From: Clostridium homopropionicum DSM 5847
GTDB taxonomy: Bacteria > Bacillota > Clostridia > Clostridiales > Clostridiaceae
Length of the DNA: 64,000 bases
NCBI RefSeq assembly: GCF_001263795.1
Contig: NZ_LHUR01000036.1
Location: forward strand, 1-64,000
Reading direction: 5' to 3'
Every line of letters starts with the position of its first letter. The stretch's first letter is position 1. The notes beneath the pieces were generated by a model that made no database searches, was not told the DNA's origin, and saw only the letters and a list, made by a program, of their open reading frames with translations. Positions 7,925-15,780 of this stretch are shown here, piece by piece. Made by a program: the position numbers and the translations under genes.

Positions 7925-8335
7925 TTAATTTTCATTAACATTTCTTCTTGTTCTATTCTTTTTTGGCTTTTCTTCAGCTTGAACTACTTCTTCTTTAATT
8001 ACTTCTTGTTGAGCTACTTCTTTTTCATTTTCTAATTTCTCATTTTCCTCATGGTTTCCTATTATAAATTTCATAATTTCCTCATGAGGCTTTGATATCA
8101 CTATTGCTCCCTTTAAAAGTTGTTCTCTACCTTGGCAGGAAAGCTTTGCAGCTTCAACTGCAGTCTTTACATCTCCAATAGAGCCTCCAACTATAATGGT
8201 TACAAGTCTTCCACCAAGCTTTTTTTCACTGGATAAAAAGGTTACCCCTGAGGCCTTACACATATTATCAAGTAATTCTAAAGCTGTGGTAAAATGTTTG
8301 GCTTCAACTATTCCTATGGCATCATAATTATTCAT
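7925..8335 (-). CDS. BMC-H shell protein with charged C-terminal tail
   Basis: 136 aa. Residues 1-95 are a BMC domain (AIGIVEAKHFTTALELLDNMCKASGV, then GGRLVTIIVGGSIGDVKTAVEAAK). The pore position reads KLGGRLV rather than KIGSGLV. Residues about 97-136 add a tail that is first acidic (EENEKLENEKEVAQQEVIKEEVVQ) and then basic (KPKKNRTRRN). Such tails occur on some BMC-H proteins and may contact cargo, cytoskeleton or nucleic acid. The role here is unknown. Located between the canonical shell pair and another BMC-H gene. Confidence 0.9.
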   Translation of the reverse strand: MNNYDAIGIVEAKHFTTALELLDNMCKASGVTFLSSEKKLGGRLVTIIVGGSIGDVKTAVEAAKLSCQGREQLLKGAIVISKPHEEIMKFIIGNHEENEKLENEKEVAQQEVIKEEVVQAEEKPKKNRTRRNVNEN

Positions 8336-8384
8336 CTATAACATCTCCATTTTGCTCACATATTGCTTATGCTAGCGAATTACT

Positions 8385-8651
8385 TTAAAGCACTTCATGT
8401 TTTAAATCTAATAAGGGTTTTGCAATGGAATGTATTCCTATTAATTCTCCTGAACTCCTTGCAGCTTCTGCCCCAACCTCAAGGGCAACCTTTACTGATT
8501 CTATATCTCCTTCAATGATTGTAGATACTAGCCCTGAACCTATAGTTTCTATTTTTACTATATCTACGTAAGCCATTTTTAGCATCATATCTGCCGCTAT
8601 TAAAGCTGCTGTATATCCCAATGTTTCTATAATACCTATAGACTTATTCAT
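8385..8651 (-). CDS. BMC-H shell protein
   Basis: 88 aa, a single BMC domain (SIGIIETLGYTAALIAADMMLKMAYVDIVK). The pore loop is TIGSGLV, followed by STIIEGDIESVKVALEVGAEAA. It is more divergent than the PduA-like pair and has a short C-terminus. GGTGGAATT precedes the ATG. It probably forms a minor facet hexamer with a different pore. Confidence 0.93.
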   Translation of the reverse strand: MNKSIGIIETLGYTAALIAADMMLKMAYVDIVKIETIGSGLVSTIIEGDIESVKVALEVGAEAARSSGELIGIHSIAKPLLDLKHEVL

Positions 8652-8675
8652 AATTCCACCTCAAAGTTTTTTAGT

Positions 8676-8999
8676 TTACTTTTTATTAACCTTTCCAATC
8701 TGAAGAAGCTTTTCAAGTTCTTCATCGTATAATGCTATAGAGGAGGTAACAATATCTTCCCTTGGAATATACTCTAAGGCTGCTTCCTTAGCTATTTCTA
8801 GGGCTATCTTAACATCACTTACACTTCCAACAAACTTTACCTGAACCACTAAAGGTATGTTTGCCTTGTCTCCTGCTTTCGGGTTATTGCAGTCAATAGA
8901 TTTTATTTCAATCTCTGCAGACTTACATGCCTTGTCCATCACTGCTAAAGCTACACTATATCCTTGAACCTCTAACAAACCTAAAGCTTTTTTATTCAT
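8676..8999 (-). CDS. Divergent BMC-H shell protein, longer pore-side insertion
   Basis: 107 aa from the ATG at 8999, chosen for AGGTGA 5 bp upstream. It is a BMC domain starting KALGLLEVQGYSVALAVMDKACKSAEIEIKSID. The usual short pore loop is replaced by a longer segment around CNNPKAGDKANIPLVVQVKF, which alters the pore. This resembles the divergent GrpU-type BMC-H family found in several clostridial loci; that comparison is from memory. Two Cys residues flank the region (KACKS, DCNNP). First shell gene after the aldehyde dehydrogenase. Confidence 0.85.
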   Translation of the reverse strand: MNKKALGLLEVQGYSVALAVMDKACKSAEIEIKSIDCNNPKAGDKANIPLVVQVKFVGSVSDVKIALEIAKEAALEYIPREDIVTSSIALYDEELEKLLQIGKVNKK

Positions 9000-9014
9000 A
9001 ATCTTCACCTGTAC

Positions 9015-10580
9015 CTAAATTATTCTAAAACCGCCTTCAGCAAGTACACATCTACGTTTTCTTGTAAAGTTCTTTGCAGAAGTTAGTCCTTCACCTGTAG
9101 GTCCTGCTATAGACATGGTAGTATACCCTTCTCCATTAGCTCCAACTCCAGCTAAAGATGCAGCATTCTTAACAAAAATAGTTGTTCCTATTGCTCTTGC
9201 AAACTTAGTAAGATTATCTACATTCTTTGAATGCATCATTGCAGTATGCCTATTTCCGTGCTCAGCTTCAACTGCCATTTCTATTGCTTCATCTATATTG
9301 TTAACTCTTACAATAGGCATTATTGGCATCATTTGCTCTAATTGCACAAAAGGATTATTGAAATCTGTTTCAAAAATTAATAATTCAATTGGCTTTTCTG
9401 TTTTTACACCTATTTTCTCTAAAAAAAGCTTAGCATCCTTTCCTACCCAATCTTTTGAAACATGGTATTCTCTCTTATTATCTAATGAGCATCCTCTAGC
9501 GGCCATGGCAACGTTTTCCTCAAGGGCAAACTGCTTAATCATCTCGATTTCCTTTTTAGACAGCATGTATGCACCATTGTTTAGCATATGGAAAATTAGT
9601 TCTTCAGCCACTTCCTTAACTACAAAAACCTCTTTTTCTGCAATACAAAGAATATTATTGTCAAAGGAAGCTCCCTTAATTATTTCCTTTGCTGCATTCT
9701 CAAGATCAGCTGTTTCATCAACTATTACAGGAGGGTTCCCTGCTCCCGCTCCAATTGCTTTTTTACCTGATTGAAGCAAGGTTTTAACAAGTCCTGGTCC
9801 ACCTGTTCCCATTAGCATTCTTATTTTAGGGTGATTTGCTAAATCATTTAAAGAATCCATTGTAGGATCTTTAACCATATTAATTAAATTTGCTGGACCA
9901 CCAACCTTTATAATTACGTCATTTAACAGTTCTACTATGTATGCACAGGATTTTTTTGAAGAAGGATGTACATTGAAAACAACAGAATTTCCTGCAGCAA
10001 GCATTCCAATAGAATTGTTTATTATGGTCTCAATTGAATTTGTTACTGGTGTAACTGCTCCTATAACACCGAAAGGACCCTGTTCAACTAATGTAAGTCC
10101 CGCATCTCCTGAAAAAGCTTCTGGTTTTAAATCTTCAGTTCCTGGTGTTTTAGCTACTACTAAGTTTAGTTTTTCTATTTTATGTTCATATCTACCAAGT
10201 CCTGTTTCCTCATAAACCATTCTTCCTAAAGTTTCTTTGTCTTCTATTACAACATTTCTTATAGCTGAAATAATTCTTTCTCTATCTTCTAAATTGAAAT
10301 TCTTAATGTAATTTTTTTGTGCTCTGTCTGCATATTCAATAGCTTCATTTATATCTTCAAATACCCCATTATTTCTTGAAGGTAAATTGCTGTATAAATT
10401 TGAAGTTGAATATACAGCATCTTTGACAGCGTTTACTTTTATCTCACTTAAAGTTTCTACTATATTTTTATTACTGAACTTTTCTTCATTAGTATTCTTG
10501 GGAATTTCCACTTGAGAAATGTTTTGAATTACTTCTTCTACAATTCGTTTTAAATCCATTTCTGTTATGTCCATTTTCAA
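9015..10580 (-). CDS. CoA-acylating aldehyde dehydrogenase, encapsulated (PduP-like)
   Basis: About 521 aa. It oxidises an aldehyde to acyl-CoA with NAD+. The catalytic Cys lies in NNILCIAEKE (about residue 312), and GAGNPPVIVD and GPTGEGLTSAKNF segments are typical of PduP/EutE. Residues about 5-22 (ITEMDLKRIVEEVIQNIS) form an amphipathic helix, then a linker, as in microcompartment encapsulation peptides. The start is uncertain: GGGGGTG best places the TTG at 10580, but ATG at 10574 or GTG at 10589 are possible. Four to thirteen bases separate it from the aldolase stop. Likely substrate is acetaldehyde or methylthioacetaldehyde (inferred). Confidence 0.9.
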   Translation of the reverse strand: MKMDITEMDLKRIVEEVIQNISQVEIPKNTNEEKFSNKNIVETLSEIKVNAVKDAVYSTSNLYSNLPSRNNGVFEDINEAIEYADRAQKNYIKNFNLEDRERIISAIRNVVIEDKETLGRMVYEETGLGRYEHKIEKLNLVVAKTPGTEDLKPEAFSGDAGLTLVEQGPFGVIGAVTPVTNSIETIINNSIGMLAAGNSVVFNVHPSSKKSCAYIVELLNDVIIKVGGPANLINMVKDPTMDSLNDLANHPKIRMLMGTGGPGLVKTLLQSGKKAIGAGAGNPPVIVDETADLENAAKEIIKGASFDNNILCIAEKEVFVVKEVAEELIFHMLNNGAYMLSKKEIEMIKQFALEENVAMAARGCSLDNKREYHVSKDWVGKDAKLFLEKIGVKTEKPIELLIFETDFNNPFVQLEQMMPIMPIVRVNNIDEAIEMAVEAEHGNRHTAMMHSKNVDNLTKFARAIGTTIFVKNAASLAGVGANGEGYTTMSIAGPTGEGLTSAKNFTRKRRCVLAEGGFRII

Positions 10581-10592
10581 GAAGTACACCCC

Positions 10593-11378
10593 CTATTTGT
10601 TCAAATTTTTCATGACTTGTTCTGTTACTTTCTGTACAATTGCTTTAATGAATTCTTCTTTGCTTTCTTCTGTTTCTTCTTTCTTTTCTTCAACTCTACA
10701 AGGAGGAATTCCGCCAGTTGTTATACCCATTCTTTTTCTGATTTCAAGCAATTTTCCAACTTGGTTGCAGCTGAGTTCATTTGACTTATTGATTATTTCA
10801 CCTGTATACATAAGTATAGTAGCGTAATGTTCAAGAGACTCCATTCTATGATATGCTTCTATAGGGTCACTTCCCCAAGTTAAAGCCCCATGATTAGCTA
10901 AAAGAACTGCGTTATAATCCTTACAATAAGGTGCTATTGAATCAGGTACTTCTTGAGTTCCCGGGGTTGCATAAGATGCCACCGGTACATTTCCAAGTAG
11001 AATTACAGCCTCTGGAAGTACTGCCTTATCTAGTTGAATTCCAGCTATAGCAAAAGAAGTGGCTATTGGTGGATGAGCATGTACAACTGCATTAACTTCT
11101 GGATTTTCATTATAAACTCTAAGGTGCATCTTTACTTCTGACGAAGGTTTTAGCTTTCCAGAAATCACATTTCCCTTTAAATCCATTTTCACAAGCATAT
11201 CTGGAGTCATATAACCTTTACTTACACCTGTTGGAGTACACCAAATTGTATTAGGTCCTGTTTTAACAGTGATATTTCCGTCATTGGCAGCCACATAGTT
11301 TCTTGCATACATTCTTTTTCCTATTTCACATATTATCTTTTTTGCTTCAAAATCTGAGTAATATTTATTTTTTATCAT
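10593..11378 (-). CDS. Class II aldolase (fuculose-phosphate aldolase family) with C-terminal encapsulation helix
   Basis: 261 aa; the family core is about 215. Visible are NDGN (33-36), catalytic Glu81 in SSEVKMH, metal ligands His100 and His102 in HAHPP, and His163 in ANHGAL. After a charged linker (KKEETEESKE) the last 20 residues (EFIKAIVQKVTEQVMKNLNK) form an amphipathic helix, a likely encapsulation signal. With MtnK and MtnA homologues next door, the expected substrate is 5-deoxyribulose- or methylthioribulose-1-phosphate. Cleavage would give dihydroxyacetone phosphate plus an aldehyde, as shown for DrdA and the R. rubrum Ald2 pathway. First gene of the microcompartment operon. Fuculose-1-phosphate is an alternative. 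Confidence 0.88.
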   Translation of the reverse strand: MIKNKYYSDFEAKKIICEIGKRMYARNYVAANDGNITVKTGPNTIWCTPTGVSKGYMTPDMLVKMDLKGNVISGKLKPSSEVKMHLRVYNENPEVNAVVHAHPPIATSFAIAGIQLDKAVLPEAVILLGNVPVASYATPGTQEVPDSIAPYCKDYNAVLLANHGALTWGSDPIEAYHRMESLEHYATILMYTGEIINKSNELSCNQVGKLLEIRKRMGITTGGIPPCRVEEKKEETEESKEEFIKAIVQKVTEQVMKNLNK

Positions 11379-11555
11379 TATTACCCCCCTCTCGTTAATA
11401 TTTTAAGTTGCCTTTTATTTTATTCTCTAAATTTTAAAATTCTATTCTTTAATTTAGAGAATTAGTTTATATCTTATATATTTATATTATTATTTTCCTA
11501 CTTTTAATTGTATTTGTCAATATTTTTTTGGTTTTACTTTTGTTTTATTGGTTTT

Positions 11556-11570
11556 AAACAAAAATAAAAC
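11556..11570 (-). promoter_or_regulatory. Candidate DeoR-type operator in the deoR/aldolase divergent region
   Basis: The minus-strand 15-mer GTTTTATTTTTGTTT is identical to a plus-strand 15-mer at 18742-18756 upstream of the transporter/mtnKA operon. Adjacent TTTGTTTTATT (11538-11548) makes an inverted arrangement. AT-rich sequence raises the chance of coincidence, but both sites lie in promoter regions of functionally linked operons. Confidence 0.45.
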
Positions 11571-11590
11571 CAATAAAAAAAATATTTTAT

Positions 11591-11634
11591 CTGTATTTAC
11601 TGCTAACATTCAAAAATGATATAATTAAATACAG
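11591..11634 (+). promoter_or_regulatory. Predicted promoter of the deoR-type gene with flanking inverted repeat
   Basis: TTTACT (11596-11601) and TATAAT (11620-11625) are 18 bp apart. The 9-bp repeats CTGTATTTA (11591-11599) and TAAATACAG (11626-11634) flank the promoter and could be an autoregulatory operator. Visual prediction only. Confidence 0.4.
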
Positions 11635-11664
11635 AATAAATTAAAGATGTAAAGGTGATAAATT

Positions 11665-12426
11665 ATGATACCAATGGCTAGAAGAAACAGAATAAAAGAA
11701 ATTATTAACGAAAAAAAAAGCGTTACAGTATCTGAACTTGCAAAAACTTTTAAGGTTACAGAAGAAACTATAAGAAAAGATCTACAGCTGTTAGAGGAAG
11801 AAGGTATCTTAACCCGTACTTATGGAGGTGCTTACATTTCTTACGGCGTGGAAAATGATGTTGATATAAACTTAAGAGAACATATCTATGTAGAAGGAAA
11901 AGAAAAAATAGCTAAAACCTGTTTAAAATATATAAATAGCGGTGATTCAATATTTTTAGACGGATCAACCACCTCCCTTCACATAGCTTCAAATTTAAAT
12001 GATAAAAGAATTACAGTAACAACTAATTCAATTAAAATCATGGATATTTTATCAAAAAATCCAAATGTAAAATTAATCGTTATAGGCGGAAGAATTGAAC
12101 ATCCTTCTTTATCCGCCTTAGGTAGAAATGCAGAATCTAACATTCGCAATTATTTCTTTGATACTGCTTTTATATCTTGCAGAGCTTTAAGCATGATTAA
12201 TGGAATCACAGATTCCAACGAGCAGCAAGCTGAGATAAGAAAAATAGCAATGGAGCATTCAAATCATACATATCTAGTTGCAGATTACACTAAATTTGAT
12301 AGAACTGCTTTTACTAAAATATGCAATTTTGATAAAATCAATTCTCTTGTTGTAGATAAATCAATTTCTCCTGAATGGCATAACTTTTTAGAAAGTTACA
12401 ATATTAATTTAATTGAATGTGAATAA
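11665..12426 (+). CDS. DeoR/GlpR-family transcriptional regulator
   Basis: 253 aa, normal DeoR length. N-terminal winged HTH (RRNRIKEIINEKKSVTVSELAKTFKVTEETIRKDLQLLEEEGILTRTYGGA, residues 6-57) is followed by a sugar-phosphate-binding domain with GDSIFLDGSTTSLHIA and the C-terminal KIGR/ADYTKFDR-type signature. It is divergent from the aldolase/microcompartment operon and converges on mtnA, so it lies between the two operons it probably controls. The inducer is probably a phosphorylated intermediate such as 5-deoxyribulose- or methylthioribulose-1-phosphate (inferred). AAAGGTG precedes the ATG. Confidence 0.9.
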   Translation: MIPMARRNRIKEIINEKKSVTVSELAKTFKVTEETIRKDLQLLEEEGILTRTYGGAYISYGVENDVDINLREHIYVEGKEKIAKTCLKYINSGDSIFLDGSTTSLHIASNLNDKRITVTTNSIKIMDILSKNPNVKLIVIGGRIEHPSLSALGRNAESNIRNYFFDTAFISCRALSMINGITDSNEQQAEIRKIAMEHSNHTYLVADYTKFDRTAFTKICNFDKINSLVVDKSISPEWHNFLESYNINLIECE

Positions 12427-12471
12427 AATAATTAAGCTGCAAACATCTAAAGTGTATGCAGCTTAATTATT
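12427..12471. terminator. Bidirectional terminator between deoR-type gene and mtnA
   Basis: A 15-bp stem (AATAATTAAGCTGCA / TGCAGCTTAATTATT) has AT-rich flanks on both sides and sits between two convergent genes, so it serves both. Confidence 0.85.
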
Positions 12472-12476
12472 TAAAT

Positions 12477-13535
12477 TTATTTGAATATTTTAGGAAGATT
12501 TTTATCATATGGAGGGTAGATAATGCCCTTTTCTGTTACTATTGCAGTAATTAAGTTGTGGTCAGTAACATCAAAACAAGGGTTATAGGTTTTTACCCCT
12601 TCTGGAGCCATAGGCTTTTCATACCACTTTGCAGTAATTTCTTCATCCGGTCTAAGTTCTATGTGTATATCATCCCCAGTAGCACATTTTAAGTCTATTG
12701 TAGACAACGGCGCACAAACATAGAAAGGTATTCCATAGTGCTTAGCTAAAATCGCTACTCCAGAAGTTCCTATTTTATTGGCAGTATCCCCATTAGCTGC
12801 GACTCTGTCGCATCCAACTAATACTGTTTGAATTTTTCCTTCCTTCATAACTATGGAAGCCATGTTATCGCAAATTAAAGTAACATCTATTCCAGCTTCA
12901 TTCAACTCCCAAGCAGTAAGTCTAGCTCCTTGAAGTAAAGGTCTTGTTTCATCTGCATATACTTTAAAGTTGTAACCTCTCTCAACGCCTAAATAAATCG
13001 GTGCTAAGGCAGTTCCATATTTAGCTGTAGCTATGGTTCCAGCATTACAATGGGTTAATATTCCCATTCCATTTTTTAAAAGTGTTAAAGCATTACCGCC
13101 AATAGTTGCACAAATTTTTTCATCTTCTTTTCTAATAGCTTCTGCTTCATCTCTAAGAGCATCTTTAACTTTTTGAGCACTTTTGCCTTTTTCATCTAAA
13201 AATCTCTTTTCCATTCTATCAAGTGCCCAAAAAAGATTTACTGCTGTTGGTCTTGAGGATGCTAAGTATTCTTTAACCTTTTTAAAATCTTCATATAATT
13301 CTTCATAGCTTTCTGCAGTTGATTCCTTTGTTCCTAGGTAAGCTCCATATCCCGCTGCAATACCAATAGCAGGTGCTCCTCTTACTCTTAGAGAGTATAT
13401 TGCTTCCCAAATTTGATTTTGACTAGTTAATCTTAACAACTTTTTTTCATTAGGAAGTAAGGTTTGATCCAATATAATAAGTGTACTGTTTTCATCATCT
13501 AATATTACAGATTGTATTACTTTTTCTTCTGACAT
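12477..13535 (-). CDS. mtnA: MtnA family: methylthioribose-1-phosphate (or 5-deoxyribose-1-phosphate) isomerase
   Basis: 352 aa from the ATG at 13535, preceded by AGAGGTGG; the GTG 3 codons upstream overlaps that site. It belongs to the eIF2B-like isomerase family, with [15 protein letters not shown] near the N-terminus, catalytic Cys163 in [14 protein letters not shown] and Asp243 in [18 protein letters not shown]. It converts the aldose 1-phosphate to the ketose 1-phosphate. The absence here of the Met-salvage genes mtnB, mtnX and mtnW, and the presence of an aldolase, point to the aldolase (DHAP) shunt, in which the enzyme also works on 5-deoxyribose-1-phosphate (DrdI). It lies 11 bp after mtnK. 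Confidence 0.92.
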   Translation of the reverse strand: MSEEKVIQSVILDDENSTLIILDQTLLPNEKKLLRLTSQNQIWEAIYSLRVRGAPAIGIAAGYGAYLGTKESTAESYEELYEDFKKVKEYLASSRPTAVNLFWALDRMEKRFLDEKGKSAQKVKDALRDEAEAIRKEDEKICATIGGNALTLLKNGMGILTHCNAGTIATAKYGTALAPIYLGVERGYNFKVYADETRPLLQGARLTAWELNEAGIDVTLICDNMASIVMKEGKIQTVLVGCDRVAANGDTANKIGTSGVAILAKHYGIPFYVCAPLSTIDLKCATGDDIHIELRPDEEITAKWYEKPMAPEGVKTYNPCFDVTDHNLITAIVTEKGIIYPPYDKNLPKIFK

Positions 13536-13546
13536 GTTTTCCACCT

Positions 13547-14770
13547 CTATTTTTTAAAAGCTTCTATTAACTCTAAGTAATTCTTTCCTTCTAGCATATT
13601 TTCTCTATTCATTATAAGTTCTTTTGCTACATTTAAACAGAATTTTTCAGCTTCAGCTCTCTTAGTTTCATCTTGGATGCTTGTTATATCCTTTACGTGT
13701 GCTAGACCAATAATTCTTCTTGCAAGTTCAAGTCCAGTAACTGCAGCTGTATCTCTTAAAACCCCATTTAAGTAGTATTCTTTAAAGCCTTCATATTTTG
13801 CAACTCTTTCAGTTGCTTTTTCTTCCCACACTTTATTAAATTTTTCTTTGAACATATCTATTACATTTGCAATGGTTTCTTCAAGCCAAGATATATATTC
13901 CTTCTTTTCTTTTTCTTCTGTAATTGTAGCGTTTCCATTTGCTAATGCAAATATGCAATGAGCAACAACATTTCCTATATCATACCCAGCAGGACCATAG
14001 AAAGCAAATTCAGGATCTATAACCTTTGTAGAATTTTCTGCAACAAAAATTGAACCGCTGTGTAAATCTCCATGAATTAAACATTGAGCATTTGTCATAA
14101 ATTCAAACTTTAATTTTGCAGTTTCTAGAATAAACTTTTTATCATCCCATAATAGTTCTTTTGCAAAAGCTTTTGTAGCTTCAAATATATCATTTCTTTC
14201 ACAATCATAGAATGGTTCAGTATAAACTAAATCCTCTGATATCTCACAAAGCTCAGGATTTATAAAGGTTTTTACTAGTTCCTTCTTTTCTTTGTGTTCC
14301 ATAACTACATCAGTTGTTAAAAGAAGTGTGTTTACTAAGAAAGTTGTAATGTGATCAGCAAGTAAAGGAAATTCTTTATGTTCTAAAAGTGCTGTTCTAA
14401 GTATTGTGTGATCAGATAAATCCTCCATTGAGCAGCAGTTCATAATTGAATCATATTTATATACCTCTGGAACTAACCCTGGTGCTAAAGTTCCTTGAAT
14501 CTTTAAAATTTCACTTTCAATTCTATTTCTATCTGGTGATAATTTAAATTCATCTGAAATTCTAGCTACTGGTCCAGCTTGCTTTATTATAACAGATTTT
14601 CCACTTTTCTCGTCGAAAACTTTAAATACATAGTTTAAGTTTCCATCTCCAATTTCTTTGCAATTTAATTCTGCACTTTCATCGAAGAATTTTAGAACTG
14701 TTTTTGCATATTCTATAGCATGTTCTTCCTTCATAGAAAAATATTCTTTAGTAAAATCTGTATTTGACAT
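13547..14770 (-). CDS. mtnK: MtnK family: 5-methylthioribose / 5-deoxyribose kinase
   Basis: 407 aa, the normal MtnK length. It phosphorylates the sugar at C1 with ATP in the cytoplasm. Kinase features seen are a glycine-rich GDGNLNYVF (41-49), catalytic loop [10 protein letters not shown] (231-240), and metal-binding [17 protein letters not shown] (251-267). AAAGGAGG precedes the ATG. It lies 18 bp after the permease gene and 11 bp before mtnA, so import, phosphorylation and isomerisation are co-transcribed. Sequence alone cannot distinguish MTR kinase from the DrdK-type 5-deoxyribose kinase. Confidence 0.92.
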   Translation of the reverse strand: MSNTDFTKEYFSMKEEHAIEYAKTVLKFFDESAELNCKEIGDGNLNYVFKVFDEKSGKSVIIKQAGPVARISDEFKLSPDRNRIESEILKIQGTLAPGLVPEVYKYDSIMNCCSMEDLSDHTILRTALLEHKEFPLLADHITTFLVNTLLLTTDVVMEHKEKKELVKTFINPELCEISEDLVYTEPFYDCERNDIFEATKAFAKELLWDDKKFILETAKLKFEFMTNAQCLIHGDLHSGSIFVAENSTKVIDPEFAFYGPAGYDIGNVVAHCIFALANGNATITEEKEKKEYISWLEETIANVIDMFKEKFNKVWEEKATERVAKYEGFKEYYLNGVLRDTAAVTGLELARRIIGLAHVKDITSIQDETKRAEAEKFCLNVAKELIMNRENMLEGKNYLELIEAFKK

Positions 14771-14788
14771 AAAATAACCTCCTTTAAG

Positions 14789-15778
14789 CTAACGTTTTTT
14801 ATAATAAGTTAATGCAAGTGCAAAGGCAAGTACTGTACCCTTAACTATATCCATTGCATAGTAAGGAACAGAAAGCATTACAAGTCCATTTTGAAGTATT
14901 CCTATTAATATAGCTCCAACTAAAGTACCGATGGCATTAGCTTTACCAGCCCCTCCTACAGAGAATCCTATATAAGCTGCAGCAACAGCATCCATTAGGT
15001 AAGGTGCTCCTGCATTAATTTCTGCTGTCATTACACGAGAACCAAGAACTATTCCACCAATACAAGCAAATAATGCTGATAGTAAATATGCAAGCACTCT
15101 ATATCTGTCAACCGGTATACCTGATAACCTAGCAGCTTCCATGTTTCCACCGATAATATACATATATCTTCCGTGCTTTGTATAAGTTAGAAAAACATGA
15201 ACAATAATAACAACAATTATCATGATGATGATGATTAATGGAACTTTACCTATTTGCGCAAAACTTTTACTAATAACTCCTTGAGCTGTTTCTCCATTTG
15301 CCATAACCATATTTTGAGATATAACCGCACCCCTTGTATAAGTTAAAGCAATACCTTGGAATACAAACATAGTTGCAAGAGTCATTAACATGTCCTGAAT
15401 TTTTATTTTAACTATCATGAAGGCATTAATTGCCCCTGCAACTAAAGCTATAACTAATGCTACAGCAATAGCTACAAAAGTATTTTGCTGATACCAAACG
15501 AACATTGATATTACCACAGCAACTGAGACAGATGCAACAGAACCAACCGAAAGGTCAAAGCCACCTACAGATAATGAAATTGTTATTCCTATAGCAATAA
15601 TAGTAACAATTGAGATAGACCTCAAAATATTTATAATATTTGTATGAGTCAAGAATCTGTCTGAGGAAGCACTAAAAAATACAAGTAGTATTATTATTGT
15701 TAACACCGTGCCATATTTATATAAAAAATCAAATAAACTAAAATTGGTTTTCTTTTTAATTTCCTCCTGTTTTGACAT
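14789..15778 (-). CDS. Ribose-type ABC transporter permease (RbsC family)
   Basis: 329 aa with about eight to ten hydrophobic membrane segments, starting near residue 27. The signature SVGGFDLSVGSVASVSV is typical of the monosaccharide BPD_transp_2 family. It pairs with the adjacent double-domain ATPase and lipoprotein. AGGAGG precedes the ATG, and only 2 bp separate it from the ATPase gene. The cargo is inferred from mtnK-mtnA to be 5-methylthioribose or 5-deoxyribose. Confidence 0.9.
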   Translation of the reverse strand: MSKQEEIKKKTNFSLFDFLYKYGTVLTIIILLVFFSASSDRFLTHTNIINILRSISIVTIIAIGITISLSVGGFDLSVGSVASVSVAVVISMFVWYQQNTFVAIAVALVIALVAGAINAFMIVKIKIQDMLMTLATMFVFQGIALTYTRGAVISQNMVMANGETAQGVISKSFAQIGKVPLIIIIMIIVVIIVHVFLTYTKHGRYMYIIGGNMEAARLSGIPVDRYRVLAYLLSALFACIGGIVLGSRVMTAEINAGAPYLMDAVAAAYIGFSVGGAGKANAIGTLVGAILIGILQNGLVMLSVPYYAMDIVKGTVLAFALALTYYKKR

Positions 15779-15780
15779 GC

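Noticed and set aside
9115-9774. 219-codon plus-strand frame opposite the aldehyde dehydrogenase
   Set aside because: Antisense to an unmistakable PduP-type gene; Ser/Ala-rich composition from reverse reading, no start context.
11379-11664. Riboswitch upstream of the microcompartment operon
   Set aside because: The region is AT-rich with no conserved riboswitch core that I recognise; simple operator-like repeats explain it better.
12477-13535. MtnA homologue considered as a translation factor eIF2B-like protein
   Set aside because: The catalytic Cys and Asp motifs of MtnA are intact and an MtnK gene is adjacent.
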